Shown: one piece after another, positions 45,090 to 54,829 of the stretch
Layout of the letters: each line of letters starts with the position of its first letter
Numbering within the stretch: position 1 is the first letter of the stretch
Assembly (NCBI GenBank): GCA_029237695.1
Contig: CM055274.1
Coordinates: 22,991,505 to 23,055,504, forward strand
Reading direction: 5' to 3'
DNA from: Conchocele bisecta
Taxonomy: Eukaryota; Mollusca; Bivalvia; Lucinida; Thyasiridae
Length of the DNA: 64,000 bases
Notes under the pieces: model-generated
Database searches by the model: none
Told to the model about the DNA's origin: nothing
The model's input: only the letters and a program-made list of their open reading frames with translations
Made by a program: the position numbers and the translations under genes

Positions 45090-45235
45090 ATGTCTTTATT
45101 TCAAAATACTTGAAATTTGTGCTTGAAATCAAGCAGATTGATTGTCTGAGCCTGAGCTGTGTTACAGCTCAGACAATCAAATTTCATGATTGCGAGATGG
45201 CATTGTCAATATACGTTGATAATCTGGACAACATG
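45090..45235. repeat. family G fold-back element
   Basis: ATTGATTGTCTGAGCCTGAG ... CAGCTCAGACAATCAAATTT, with the GTTGATAATCTGGA tail seen in the copies at 10640 and 36955. Confidence 0.75.
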
Positions 45236-45387
45236 AACGCTGGAGGTTGCGTATGAACAGATGGTGTTACCAGACAGGCGGTCAACCAAGATAAACGTAA
45301 TTTATGCTACCACCATAATTGGTTCTGCGAAAAACACGTACAAAACACATATCGTACATTAACTGTATGTATACCCTGTCAGTGATA

Positions 45388-45822
45388 TTATCCCATCAAC
45401 ACAGTGCGTATGTGCCGTGAAACACGGTGTCGTGAAACATTTTTGATATCCAGTCAATACAATTTTTGCATTTTACAGCCATTTGTAGGTGTTGACGGAT
45501 ACATAGAATAGTAGGTTAGTGCCGTGAATGGGAAAAAATATCTGGCGCGGCACAGAAACGGGATGTGCTCGGCAGAGCCTCGCCCATCCCGTTTCCTGAG
45601 CCTTGCCATATATTTTTTCCCATTCACGGCACTAACCTACTATTCTCTATCTATTTTCCTTATTTCTGAACAAAAGTATATGTTGTGACCACTCATTTGA
45701 ACCGTCTCGGCGAGACGGTTCAAATGAGTGGTCACAACATATACTTCTGATAAGAAATAAAGAAATGATTGAGCCTTGCCGGATATTGTTTCCCAATCAC
45801 GGCATTAACCTACTATTCTCTA
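45388..45822. repeat. family B element with complete inner palindrome
   Basis: ATCCCATCAACACAGTGCG start. 45665-45765 contains the complete TATATGTTGTGACCACTCAT palindrome that is halved at 3785 and present alone inside the rearranged family C copy at 48194. Confidence 0.8.
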
Positions 45823-45939
45823 TTATCACCCAGAAATGAATTGCATTGATATAACTCGTTTCAAGTACCGGTGTACATGCAGAATCAATACCACATCCGT
45901 ATATCTAGCCCAGCATATCCACGTTTCTGAACATACAAT

Positions 45940-46370
45940 GTATATTGAAAATGCCAACTCGCAATCAAGCTATTGTATTGTCTGAGCCTGAGCTGTAACA
46001 CAGCTCAGGCTCAGCCATTAAAGCTGCTCGATTTCATATAACAGTGAAGTATTTTGAACTAAAGTATTTGACAACTATTGGCGAGATTATCGCAGATGGT
46101 AATGTAGTTCGGCCACCTTTTAACCCTTTCACCCCTAAGTATTTGTAATGGATGTTGATATGTTCATTTTGCAGCCGATCTAATTGTCACAAAATGATTT
46201 TCAGACTAGTCCATTTATGAAAAGCGGGTATTTTTGTGTGCTCAAAAATATAAAAATTACTTTCAAATAGTGCAGATCCTGATGAGACGGCTCGTTATGA
46301 CCCGACTCATCTGGATCTGCACTGTTTGCATAAACCGCTATAGCGGGCTTTCGGGTTCAAAGGGTTAAGC
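45940..46370. repeat. family G copy and family I copy in intron 4
   Basis: 45940-46080: GATTGTCTGAGCCTGAGC-like arms. 46118-46370: TTTCACCCCTAAGTATTTGT start, GTGCAGATCCTGATGAGACG / CTCATCTGGATCTGCACTG hairpin, and CCGCTATAGCGGGCTTTCGG end. Confidence 0.7.
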
Positions 46371-46490
46371 GGTATTTCAAATAACTACAAATAACCTGTC
46401 GAATAAAATAAAATAAAAACATATCCAACATATAAATGTAAAATTGTGAAACATGATGACATGTGAAAGTGTGTACACGTAGAGCCTTAC

Positions 46491-46632
46491 CAAAACTGGC
46501 CACCGTCAAAGTGGAGTTTGTGTTGAACTCTCCACTCGTACTCGCAGGTTGAAAGGTCAGGTTGACGTCGTGTTGGATCCAGTGACTGTGGCCCGTCAGC
46601 GCAGTGTCTACACCGTCGGCCGAATCGAGCAA
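46491..46632 (-). CDS. adhesion GPCR, exon 4: second CUB domain, second half
   Basis: From TATCATCAG to TTTTG|GTAAGG, phase 0 in and phase 1 out, 142 bases. It reads LLDSADGVDTALTGHSHWIQ and then HDVNLTFQPASTSGEFNTNS. The pattern matches the last strands of a CUB domain, but the usual cysteine pair of this half is missing, so this is a divergent CUB. The exon has the same length and phases as exon 2, supporting an ancestral duplication. Confidence 0.8.
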
Positions 46633-46734
46633 CTGATGATATAGAAAGCGTCATACGTGTTAGTAACCCGAACTTTCTACCAGGAATGCAGGGCGTCTTA
46701 CGCCCTGCATTACTGACAGAAATATCGGGTTATC

Positions 46735-47010
46735 GTAATAGGTGCCCGACTGGTGATTGGTCATTTGTGACCAGTGTCGATTCTTCAGTTTGATAAGGCC
46801 GTATGCTGTTTTACATGTACAAATGGTGTCGCACGAGCAAAATTACGAACATCGTAGACCCTGATCAGACTCTACAGCTGCAAATATCATAATCCACGTT
46901 TCTCCATTCACAATCGCATTTGGTCTAAATCATTCGCCATGTATGTGTGCACATAAGAAGATGTGCGATATTTAAACATATATTACAGTGGGGTCAGCGT
47001 GTAAGTGTAA
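46735..47010. repeat. family H element and family C fragment in intron 3
   Basis: 46735-46925 carries family H ends (GGTGATTGGTCATTTGTGACC, TCCATTCACAATCGCATTTG). 46985-47008 is only the first end of family C (ACAGTGGGGTCAGCGTGTAA), cut off where the inverted array follows. Confidence 0.6.
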
Positions 47011-47027
47011 TTTAAAAAAATTGTTCC

Positions 47028-47240
47028 ATCGAATTAACAATTCGTTCCCACGAAATGGCAATTCGTTCCCACGAAATGACAATTCGTTCCCTCAATATAA
47101 CAATTCGTTTCCTCGAATTAGCAATTCATTCCCACGATATAACAATTCGTTCCCACGAATTGTTAATTCGTGGGAACGATTTGTTAAATTGAGGGAACAA
47201 ATTGTTATTTCGTGGGAACAAATCTTTACTTCGTGAAAAA
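47028..47240. repeat. inverted 22-bp tandem array (second of three)
   Basis: About five to six units of CGTTCCCACGAAATGACAAT form, then a switch of orientation near 47158 and about three to four units of the complementary form. Related to 7938-8225 and 48775-49130. Confidence 0.9.
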
Positions 47241-47317
47241 ATTCTACGTCAACTGCGGGGCTCCGTACCCATCATCGTTCTCACACAATACATGTGTCAC
47301 AGGGCGAGAAAAATGTG

Positions 47318-47391
47318 CACCGGCCCGGGTCTCGAACCCGGGACCTCTGGTTTGCAGTACCATCGCTCTAACCGACTGAGATAGCTGGGAA
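47318..47391 (-). repeat. tRNA-derived SINE head or tRNA pseudogene
   Basis: On the minus strand: D-arm-like AGCTATCTCAGTCGGTTAGA, an anticodon-arm-like TGGTACTGCAAACCA, and a perfect B box GGTTCGAGACC inside a good T arm (CCCGGGTTCGAGACCCGGG). The acceptor stem does not pair, so it is not a functional tRNA. The D arm and B box would serve as an internal Pol III promoter of a SINE. Confidence 0.7.
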
Positions 47392-47750
47392 CGAATACAC
47401 ATATTCTCCCCATAGTGAGTTACGTACCGTCACACATGCAATACACGGCCACAGATCGGTCAATGTTTACATCTTCTATAAATTCATAGCGCAAACGCCT
47501 ATTCGACGTATTGCGTTTACATCCCAATACAATACATTAGACATACGTGACGTCGCGCAGTGTTGTTGATTGGTTAAAGTTCGCAACGTCGCTGTTCCAT
47601 GAATTGCGACAAAATGATGTAAAAGAAGATTCGGACTCCACGCACTTTAAGCAGACCACATTTATTATGCACCCAGTAAACGCAACAGCCAGTAGTTTTA
47701 TTTCTCAAATATGTCACAGTTACCGTCATACAACAGTATCTATACTAGCA

Positions 47751-47881
47751 AAATGGCTGTGATAATGTAATACATTCAGTATAATAATAAAAAAAAATGT
47801 TATCCTAAAATTGAAAATGTCTTCCTCAAAGTATACTTTGCTAGGAATGTATACTTTGCAATGTTGGTGAAATAGGCTATA
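47751..47881. repeat. family D element, right half
   Basis: Begins in the AAATGGCTGTGATAATG centre and runs to GTTGGTGAAATAGGCTA. Confidence 0.8.
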
Positions 47882-48193
47882 GGAGATAGACTGGCCACAA
47901 TTGCGCTAGGCCCATGGGCAGTTGCCTTTACCGTGGTGTGTAAACTATTGGTTTGTTTAAAGTCTCACAGGAGTTCTTCCGACTCCACGCACATAAAACT
48001 GGCCAAATAGTATTTAAATTACCACCGTGACAGTAATGAAAACACCACATAGTTTTGTTTCGTAATTATAATTGAGACAAGCCGTTTGCGATTTTCCTGA
48101 AACTGTGACATTTTCTGGAACTGACATCGCAAGTTGACGTCAGGCAATAAATCGCATTTACTGTGAACAAGTATTTGTCATGGAATATCGCAT

Positions 48194-48458
48194 ACAGTGG
48201 GGCCAGCGTGTAAGTGCACACACGAACGAACACGACAGGTTGGTTCGCTACCCACCCAAAGTGTATGTTGTTACCACTCAGTTGAACCGTCTCGCCGAGA
48301 CGGTTCAACTGAGTGGTAACAACATATACTTTTGATGCGAATTGAGAAAAAATGCAGAAAAATATTTACATTTTTTTTATACATGAAATACAGTGGGGTG
48401 AGCGAACCAACCTGTCGTGTTCGTTCGTGTGTGCACTTACACGCTGACCCCACTGTAT
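48194..48458. repeat. rearranged family C with a nested palindrome
   Basis: Two half-hairpins of family C in inverted order: 48194-48243 and 48389-48458. Both break next to AGCGAACCAACC, once in each orientation. Between them is the palindrome TATGTTGTTACCACTCAGTT ... AACTGAGTGGTAACAACATA (48262-48336) and a T-rich stretch. Confidence 0.8.
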
Positions 48459-48530
48459 ATTCTTGGTACAAAAAACATGACTTGTCTCACACATTACCAT
48501 TGACAAACATTCTGTGAATATTCTACTTAC

Positions 48531-48691
48531 TTTCCAGCTGGAGGGGTTGTTGTCACGTGGCTGCACATCTATAAATAGCCCTTGCGATTCACCCGCGGGT
48601 GACACGGTCCACGTACAGCTATCTGTCGCGTTAACGCTCGCCTCATTGCCCATGTTCGCCGCCGCCGCCGCCGGGTTGTACTTGCAGAAAC
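48531..48691 (-). CDS. adhesion GPCR, exon 3: second CUB domain, first half
   Basis: From TTGTTATTAG to GGAAA|GTAAGT, phase 1 in and phase 0 out. It reads FCKYNPAAAAANMGNEASVN and then ATDSCTWTVSPAGESQGLFI. The C-x-W-x-V-x-P and the following hydrophobic strand are the N-terminal CUB pattern, after a low-complexity (GCG)n-coded alanine run of five residues. The run is a GCC/GGC trinucleotide repeat in the DNA and may vary in length. Confidence 0.85.
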
Positions 48692-48774
48692 CTAATAACA
48701 AGCATGTAAGGTATCTGTGTACATTGCAATACATTCTACGGAGCACCGCAGGGGACATGGCTTTTTTTTATTAA

Positions 48775-49130
48775 TTCGTTCCCACGAAATAACATTTCGT
48801 TCCCTCAATTAACAATTCGTTCCCTCGAATTAACAATTCGTTCCCACGATATAACAATTCGTTCCCTCGAATTAACAATTCGTTCCCACGATATAACAAT
48901 TCGTTCCCTCAATTTAACAATTCGTTCCCTCGTATTAACCATTTTTTCCCACGATATAACAATTCCAGTGACAGTAATGGGGACGTGGGAACGAATTGTT
49001 ATTTCGTGGGAACGAATTGTTAAAATGAGTGAAGGAATTGTTAAGTCGTGGGAACGAATTGTTAATTCGTGGGAATGAATTGTTAAATTGAGGGAACGAT
49101 TTGTTATTTCGTCGGAACGAATTAATAAAA
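48775..49130. repeat. inverted 22-bp tandem array (third of three)
   Basis: About eight units of ACAATTCGTTCCCTCGAATT form, a break near 48965-48985 (CAGTGACAGTAATGGGGACG), and about six units in the complementary orientation. It lies 85 bp from exon 3. Confidence 0.9.
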
Positions 49131-49279
49131 AGAAGTGAAAAATTGCGCGGTACTTGCGCCCTACTTTCACAAATTTAGACCAAATGGTCTGGCTCATTTT
49201 TTTAAAAATACGCTTATAACAATTCTGTTACACAATACTTTGTACAGTTCTCAAAATTTAGTGAATATGGTCTAAATAC

Positions 49280-49421
49280 CTCGGTATTTCAATATGAATC
49301 CATGGCCACTGCCTTGCCCGTCGGATATGAAGTCGACGTTGAGTGAGGTTTGGTCGCTCTCGTACGTCCCCATCTCACCACACTTGGTGTTGTTCATCGG
49401 CGCGCCGATCAACTCTATAAT
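49280..49421 (-). CDS. adhesion GPCR, exon 2: first CUB domain, second half
   Basis: From CATTTCACAG to CCGAG|GTATTT, phase 0 in and phase 1 out, 142 bases. It reads IIELIGAPMNNTKCGEMGTY and then ESDQTSLNVDFISDGQGSGH then GFILKYR. KCG, F-x-SD and G-x-GF-x-x-x-Y are standard CUB motifs completing the domain begun in exon 1. Confidence 0.93.
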
Positions 49422-49438
49422 CTGTGAAATGGTTGCAG

Positions 49439-49809
49439 GTTTTACCACAGGTTCTTGAAGAACTGTTCATAGTTCGGTGTTTTGTGGGTTATTTCGGTAC
49501 ACTGGTGATTTGGGTGCATTGTTACCAACATACAGTTTACGTCACATCCCGCGAGTGACACGTATAAGTACGGTATTGTGTTCATTTGTGGGTATTTCGA
49601 CAGTATAAAAGGTGTCCAAAAGTTCGGAACGGTGACTGTGTAGATAATTGACAAGTTATGTCGTGTGTAATGATTGAGCATTAGTAGTTGCACAAAACTT
49701 TGTAAATTACCCAAAACAAACGAAATTCACCGAAATATACCGAGAATCCACCAAAAATACCCACAAAACACCGAAATATGAACAGTTCTTCAAGAACCTG
49801 TGGTAAAAC
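49439..49809. repeat. inverted-repeat element, ~50-bp ends
   Basis: GTTTTACCACAGGTTCTTGA ... TCAAGAACCTGTGGTAAAAC. The interior has ACCGAAATA-rich simple sequence. It starts 18 bp upstream of exon 2 on the gene strand, so it makes up part of the intron's 3' end. No second copy in the window. Confidence 0.8.
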
Positions 49810-49879
49810 TGACCATCTGTTGAAACACCTGTGGGTTTTACCACACTAAATCCACATATATTCATGCACCGTAGATCCG

Positions 49880-50200
49880 ACTATTGCTTAGCGACGACTA
49901 CCGTTCATACAAACCCGGAACAATAACTTCTGAAGCTATTTTAACTTTACTGTGGGCCGCCGAACAACTTAGGAAACGTTTAAGAAGTTTCCCCATCGAT
50001 AAACATTAGTCGATGACAATGGTTGTTGATGTTATAGCCGACTATTGTTCATCGACGACTATCGTTCACTTGCATGATTAAGCCGGGAAATGTTAGAGCC
50101 GACTATTGTTCATTGACGACTATCGTTCACGTGTATGATTAAGCCGGGAACCCCGGCTTAATCATACACGTGAACGGTAATCGTCGGTGAACAATAGTTG
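49880..50200. repeat. direct and inverted copies of a ~58-bp motif
   Basis: GCCGACTATTGTTCATCGAC ... ATGATTAAGCCGGGAA occurs twice directly (about 50035 and 50097) and once inverted (from 50150), giving a hairpin around GAACCCCGGC. A degenerate further copy starts at about 49880. Confidence 0.75.
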
Positions 50201-50529
50201 GCCCTAAAATTCGAGGTGTATCACGGTGAATACAATGTTTAAGATGTTAATGTCATAAACAGTGATTGCTTGTAGAACCTGGTCAACTGATCTATTAATC
50301 TACTCCATAAACATACTAATGTATCTTTCACAGCATACGTTTAGGGTTTATATTTCAATTCCGAGCATGTTTGTTGCGTTACGTTAGTTTTAATTCCAGC
50401 TGCTGACTGCCACCAGCAGGGGATTCAATTCGCGTTTCTGAACAATAATTAAACCTGTATTTTAACTAGTGAATACACATAGCGGGATGGGCGCAGTTTA
50501 TTGGAAAATATGTCCCACAACTTGCATTC

Positions 50530-51060
50530 TTAAAGGTACATACCCACTCAGTACATGTAGGCACAAACTGTTCTTTATAGGAATTAAATAAGTGTGTAAT
50601 TGTGTCACTATTCCACCAGTTCTCAAAATTGCATGTGCCCGCTATACAGATATATCCATTTAGAAATAATTATTTTACTGATAGTGACGCGCGGTGGTAT
50701 CAGGCTATTTTCATATGCAAATGAGGCATGATATTTTTAAATTATTTATATTAATAATATGCATCACCTGAACAAATAATATTTTCGACAGATTATAAAG
50801 TATGATCATTGCACATCCAAAATTAAATACAGATAATACACATTAATGTCTGTTAACGTTTTAAGGAAACACGGTTATCGTCTTGATATCAGTGTGGAAA
50901 TTTAAGTCTGATATAAATTGCATAATAATGCCAGTCAGTACGTTATGTAATGGTGAATGAAAGTTTATTTTGCCAGAAAATGTATAAGATGATATCTCTG
51001 ATATAAAGAACAGTTTGTGCCTCCTGAGTGGGCATGTACCTTTAACCCTTTGAACCCGAA
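50530..51060. repeat. dispersed element, inverse of 12820-13225
   Basis: GGTACATACCCACTCAGTAC at one end and TGGGCATGTACCTTTAA at the other, so it also has inverted ends. It contains the octamer ATGCAAATGAG at about 50716. The mate at 12820 lacks one of the ends. Confidence 0.7.
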
Positions 51061-51292
51061 AGTCCGCTATATCGGTTTATGGAAACAGTGCAGATCCAGA
51101 TGAGCCGGCTCGTAATGAGCCGTCTCATCAGGATCTGCACTGTTTGAAAGTAATTTTCATATTTTTGAGAACAACAAATACCCCCTTTTCATAAATGGAC
51201 GAATCTTAAAATCATTTTGTGACCATTGGATAGGTCGGAACATTAACATATCACAGTCCATTCCAGTTCCTTAAGGTTGAAAGGGTTAAAAT
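51045..51292. repeat. family I fold-back element
   Basis: GTGCAGATCCAGATGAGCCG / CGTCTCATCAGGATCTGCAC hairpin near 51100, with the CATTCCAGTTCCTTAAGGTT and AACCCTTTGAACCCGAAAG ends that mark the longer form. Confidence 0.75.
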
Positions 51293-51394
51293 GAAAGTAG
51301 CAGAGAATAGCAACACATGTAGTAAATGGTTAGGTCATTAGGAAACAATGGTGGCGGCCCACCAGCACATGGCGCTTATCCAAGATTTATGTTA

Positions 51395-51657
51395 AAGGGG
51401 TATATCAGGATTTTTAAAAGCAATATACTACGGCATGGCCCTATGTAAAGTGGTTTAATTAAATATATGTGACGGACGATACTAGGACGGTTGATTTTTT
51501 TCTATTTTCACCGATGTCAACACATAAGTCATATCTTGTTGAACGCAACATATATCTTCAATTAAACCACTTTACACAGGGCCATGATGAAAACACGTTT
51601 TGATTTGTTTATATTCTTTTTTAAAAACATCTCGATATGCCCCTATAAGAGGGGGTG
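51395..51657. repeat. inverted-repeat element
   Basis: Ends AAAGGGGTATATCAGGATTT and AACATCTCGATATGCCCCTA, inner AGGGCCATGATG-like and AAACCACTTTACACAGGGCC / GGCCCTATGTAAAGTGGTTT. Single copy in the window. Confidence 0.7.
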
Positions 51658-51795
51658 GCTTTGATTCTCAATTGTAAATGGGTCACACAGTCGCACGCGA
51701 TTGTCAACATTCCTGTGTATGTCGAATATTCTTAAGAAGTGGAATTAGAAAATGATAATTCATCGAAATAATATTTTATATAACTCTTTATTATA

Positions 51796-52118
51796 GGAAT
51801 GAATGGCCTTTTTGTGGAATTTATCGGGGTATAAACTTGGACGGCCTTCCTCCAGTATTCCCGCGACTTTTCCAAGTATATACCCCGATAAATTCCACAA
51901 AAAGGCCATTCATTCCTTATAATTCCAGCATTTGAAATAAATTCATCAAGAAAATGTGTTTATTTTCCGTTTTCTTAAAGAATTATTTTAACTGCGCCTC
52001 ACGGTTACGGAAAGTAGTTCGGCGTGGGAGCTTACTGGGATATAAATTTTGGACAGAGACTTGCTTCGGGCCAATCAAATGTTAGGGAATTGTGTAAATA
52101 TTTTTGTGCTGGAATTCT
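51796..52118. repeat. family F extended element, reverse orientation
   Basis: The palindrome is shortened (ACTTGGACGGCCTTCCTCCAG), then comes the ATTCCAGCATTTGAAATAAA extension to GTTAGGGAATTGTGTAAATA. Confidence 0.8.
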
Positions 52119-52149
52119 TCGGTGTTGGTAAGGGCAGCTTCAAAACCAG

Positions 52150-52370
52150 GGGGCCGTTTCACTAATCTTCGTACGACTAAAATGTCCGTAAGTGCAAATT
52201 TAGGATCGTCTGGAAATTTCAAATATTGAATTTACATTTATTGATCATACTCAATAAATGTACGTCCAATAATTGTTTACAAGAACACATTGTTAATGTG
52301 AAATTTACTGACTATCATAATTTTGCACTTACGAACATTTTAGTCATGCGAAGTTTAGTGAAACGGCCCC
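52150..52370. repeat. family A fold-back with CAG target duplication
   Basis: GGGGCCGTTTCACTAATCTT ... GTTTAGTGAAACGGCCCC, flanked by CAG at 52147-52149 and 52371-52373. Confidence 0.88.
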
Positions 52371-52563
52371 CAGAACGTTGACGGTGGATTGTATGTACAT
52401 TTAAGTCATTCCATGCGGGATACATTATGGAATTTTGTTGCATGCGAATGTACATGCAAGTTCGATGGTGTTTTCGTGGAAAGAAAAGCTGATATATGTA
52501 CACCGTGCAATTATTTGTTTTCTGAGTCTTGACACATTATACCAGCGTCAATGTGCGATACAT

Positions 52564-52860
52564 ACAGTGGGGTCAGCGTGTAAGTGCACACACGAACGAA
52601 CACGACAGGTTGGAACCAACCTGTCGTGTTCGTTCGTGTGTACACTTACACGCTGACCCCACTGACCACCATTATATGTGGCTGTGACTGAAGAAATGTC
52701 TGATCAGGATCTGCAATGTTCGCCATTCCATCAATGAAACACCTGACATGCTTTTAACAAGGAATATAGAATGTTAACAGGCTACAGGAGTTCACTGCTT
52801 GATCTGGTCACAAATCCCACAAGCCCCATTTCTCCAGTCACAGCCACATATCGGTTAGCG
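52564..52860. repeat. family C hairpin followed by a family H element
   Basis: 52564-52664 is a near-perfect family C palindrome. 52670-52860 is a family H copy with its GATCCAGATCAG half largely deleted. It ends about 55 bp downstream of the exon 1 donor. Confidence 0.8.
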
Positions 52861-52913
52861 TGTATTCGTCAATGCGCAACTTAACTACGCACTGGGTACG
52901 AACTGAGACGCAC

Positions 52914-53152
52914 CTTCACATTATCGCCCACACAGTCGGCGAGGTCGTAGTGCTCGAACCATAGCCGGATCCCCATCCATGGAACGCTGGTTCTGTTGGT
53001 GTCGATCCGCCAGTGACAGTTCTGGTTAGGCGGGTACATTTTCACTCCATCATAGCCCGGGCTCCGGATCTCGCCTTCGAAACCTCTGTAGACGTGGGAC
53101 TCGGTGGAACTGTCACACGAAGGTTCGGCGGTGTCCTCCGCTGATACGTGGC
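52914..53152 (-). CDS. adhesion GPCR, exon 1 seen: first CUB domain, first half
   Basis: From CCACATGTAG to GTGAAG|GTGCGT. Two leading bases complete a codon of a missing upstream exon, so it enters in phase 1; it leaves in phase 0. It reads HVSAEDTAEPSCDSSTESHV and then GFEGEIRSPGYDGVKMYPPN and NCHWRI. G-x-I-x-SPGY, YP-x-N-x-x-C-x-W-x-I and F-x-HYDL-x-DC are textbook CUB motifs. There is no signal peptide here, so at least one 5' exon remains outside the recognised set, either in the repeat-filled 53.2-58.7 kb or beyond. Confidence 0.93.
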
Positions 53153-53171
53153 CTACATGTGGATAATACCT

Positions 53172-53476
53172 GTAGCCTATTTCACCAACATTGCAAAGTA
53201 TACTTATCTAGCAAAGTATACTTCGAGGGATAAATTTTCAATTTTAGGATAAATTTATTAATTTTTATTATACTGAATTTATTACATTAATACAGCCAAA
53301 ATGGCTGTGATAATGTAATAAATTCAGTATAATAATTCTGCATACTTTTAATCATCAAATATATGCAGTCGTTAGTTCTATATAAAATAATGCATTTCGG
53401 GGAAAATAAATGATTACTCCCTCAAAGTATACTTTGCAAGAAAAGTATACTTTGCAATTTTGATGAAATCGGCTAC
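53172..53476. repeat. family D fold-back element
   Basis: Complete form: TGTAGCCTATTTCACCAACA ... GATGAAATCGGCTACA, centre ACAGCCAAAATGGCTGT. It begins about 20 bp upstream of exon 1. Confidence 0.88.
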
Positions 53477-53489
53477 ATAATAGTGTATG

Positions 53490-54010
53490 TTAATATCAAG
53501 TTTATAATGTGAGGCTAGGAAACGCGTAGGAATTCCGAGGTTTGTCGATAAATTACTGCCGTTTCCGAGCCGAGAAAGATACAAATTGGTAGGTAGAATC
53601 GAAACTTGATAAATATAACACCAGCCTTGTGTCTGCCATCAAGTTTGTCAAGCGAGGCCAGGAAACGCGTAGGAATTCCGAGGTTCTCCGAGGAATTACT
53701 ACCGTTTCAGAGCCGAGCCTGATTAACTTGATAACTAGAATGGAAACTTGATAACTAGAATACCAGCTTAGTGTCCGTTATCAAGTCTATCAGGCGAGGC
53801 TAGGAAACGCGTAGGAATTCCGAGGTTCCCCGAGGTATTCCTACCGTTTCCGAGCAGAGCCTGACCAACTTGATAAGTATAGCAGAAACTTGATACATAT
53901 AATACCGGCCTAGTGTCCGTTATCAAGTTTATCAGGCGATGATAGGAATTCATAGGCTTGCCGAGGAATTCCTATAATTTACGGGCCAAACCTAATAAAC
54001 ATGATATATG
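53490..54010. repeat. tandem array, 142-bp unit that is itself a fold-back
   Basis: ATCAAG at 53495, 53638, 53780 and 53922 marks a 142-143-bp period. Each unit holds GGCTAGGAAACGCGTAGGAA and, inverted, GGAATTACTACCGTTTCCGA, so every unit can form a hairpin around CCGAGG. About 3.6 units. Confidence 0.85.
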
Positions 54011-54194
54011 GAATAATTGACAAATGAAATAATAGAAATCTGAAGCTAGTGTAGACCGTGGACGCGGTGAGACTGATACACGAAGGTCTAGCTGTGTTCT
54101 TCCCTAAAATGTCTGCTACAGGTAATTGTAGAGAATAATGAGTGGAGCGCTTTTATTTCTAATATCAGAACACCTCGCGGAGGGATTAGTGATG

Positions 54195-54660
54195 TGTAAT
54201 CTCAAATGTAGCTGTGACTGAAGAAATGCGACTTATGGTGGGTTTTGCAACCAGTGCAGATCCAGATCAGCCTGTGCATCCGCACAGTCTGATCAGAATA
54301 TTCGCTGTTCGCGATTCCATCAATAAAGCATCCGTCATGCGTCTCACAAGCAATATATAGAGAATAGTAGATTAATGCCGTGAATGGAAAAAAAATATCT
54401 GGCAAGGCTTTGGAAACGGGATGGGCAAGGCTCTGCCGAGCAAATCCCGTTTCCGTGCCACGCCATATAGTTTTGCCCATTCATGGCACTAACCTACTAT
54501 TCTATTTATCCCGTCAACATCTAATAAAATGCAAACAAATAATCCCAGCCTCCGCACATATTCATACGCAGTGATTAGGTAGTATTGACAGGCTATCAAA
54601 AATATTTCACTGCACCGTATTTCACGGCACATACACACTGTGTTGACGGGATAAATATCG
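54195..54660. repeat. family H and family B (reverse) elements
   Basis: 54195-54345: AGCTGTGACTGAAGAAATGC and GATCCAGATCAGCCTGTGCA. 54358-54655: family B in reverse, from AGAATAGTAGATTAATGCCG to GTTGACGGGATAAAT. Confidence 0.75.
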
Positions 54661-54691
54661 TTACAAGGATACATGAGTGTGTCATTTGATC

Positions 54692-54829
54692 GGTAGCCTA
54701 TTTCACCAATATTGCAAAGTATACTTTACTAGCAAAGTATACTTTGAGGGAGTAATCATTTATTTTTCCCGAAATGCATTATTTCATATAGAACTAACAA
54801 CTGCATATATTTGATGATTAATAGTAATC
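54692..54829. repeat. family D element, left half, cut at the retrotransposon join
   Basis: GTAGCCTATTTCACCAATAT through CATATATTTGATGATTAATA. The expected right half is absent; the sequence passes straight into retrotransposon integrase code near 54829. Confidence 0.8.

Noticed and set aside
47318..47391. Functional tRNA with a GCA or TGC anticodon
   Set aside because: The anticodon arm has only four pairs and the acceptor ends do not pair.
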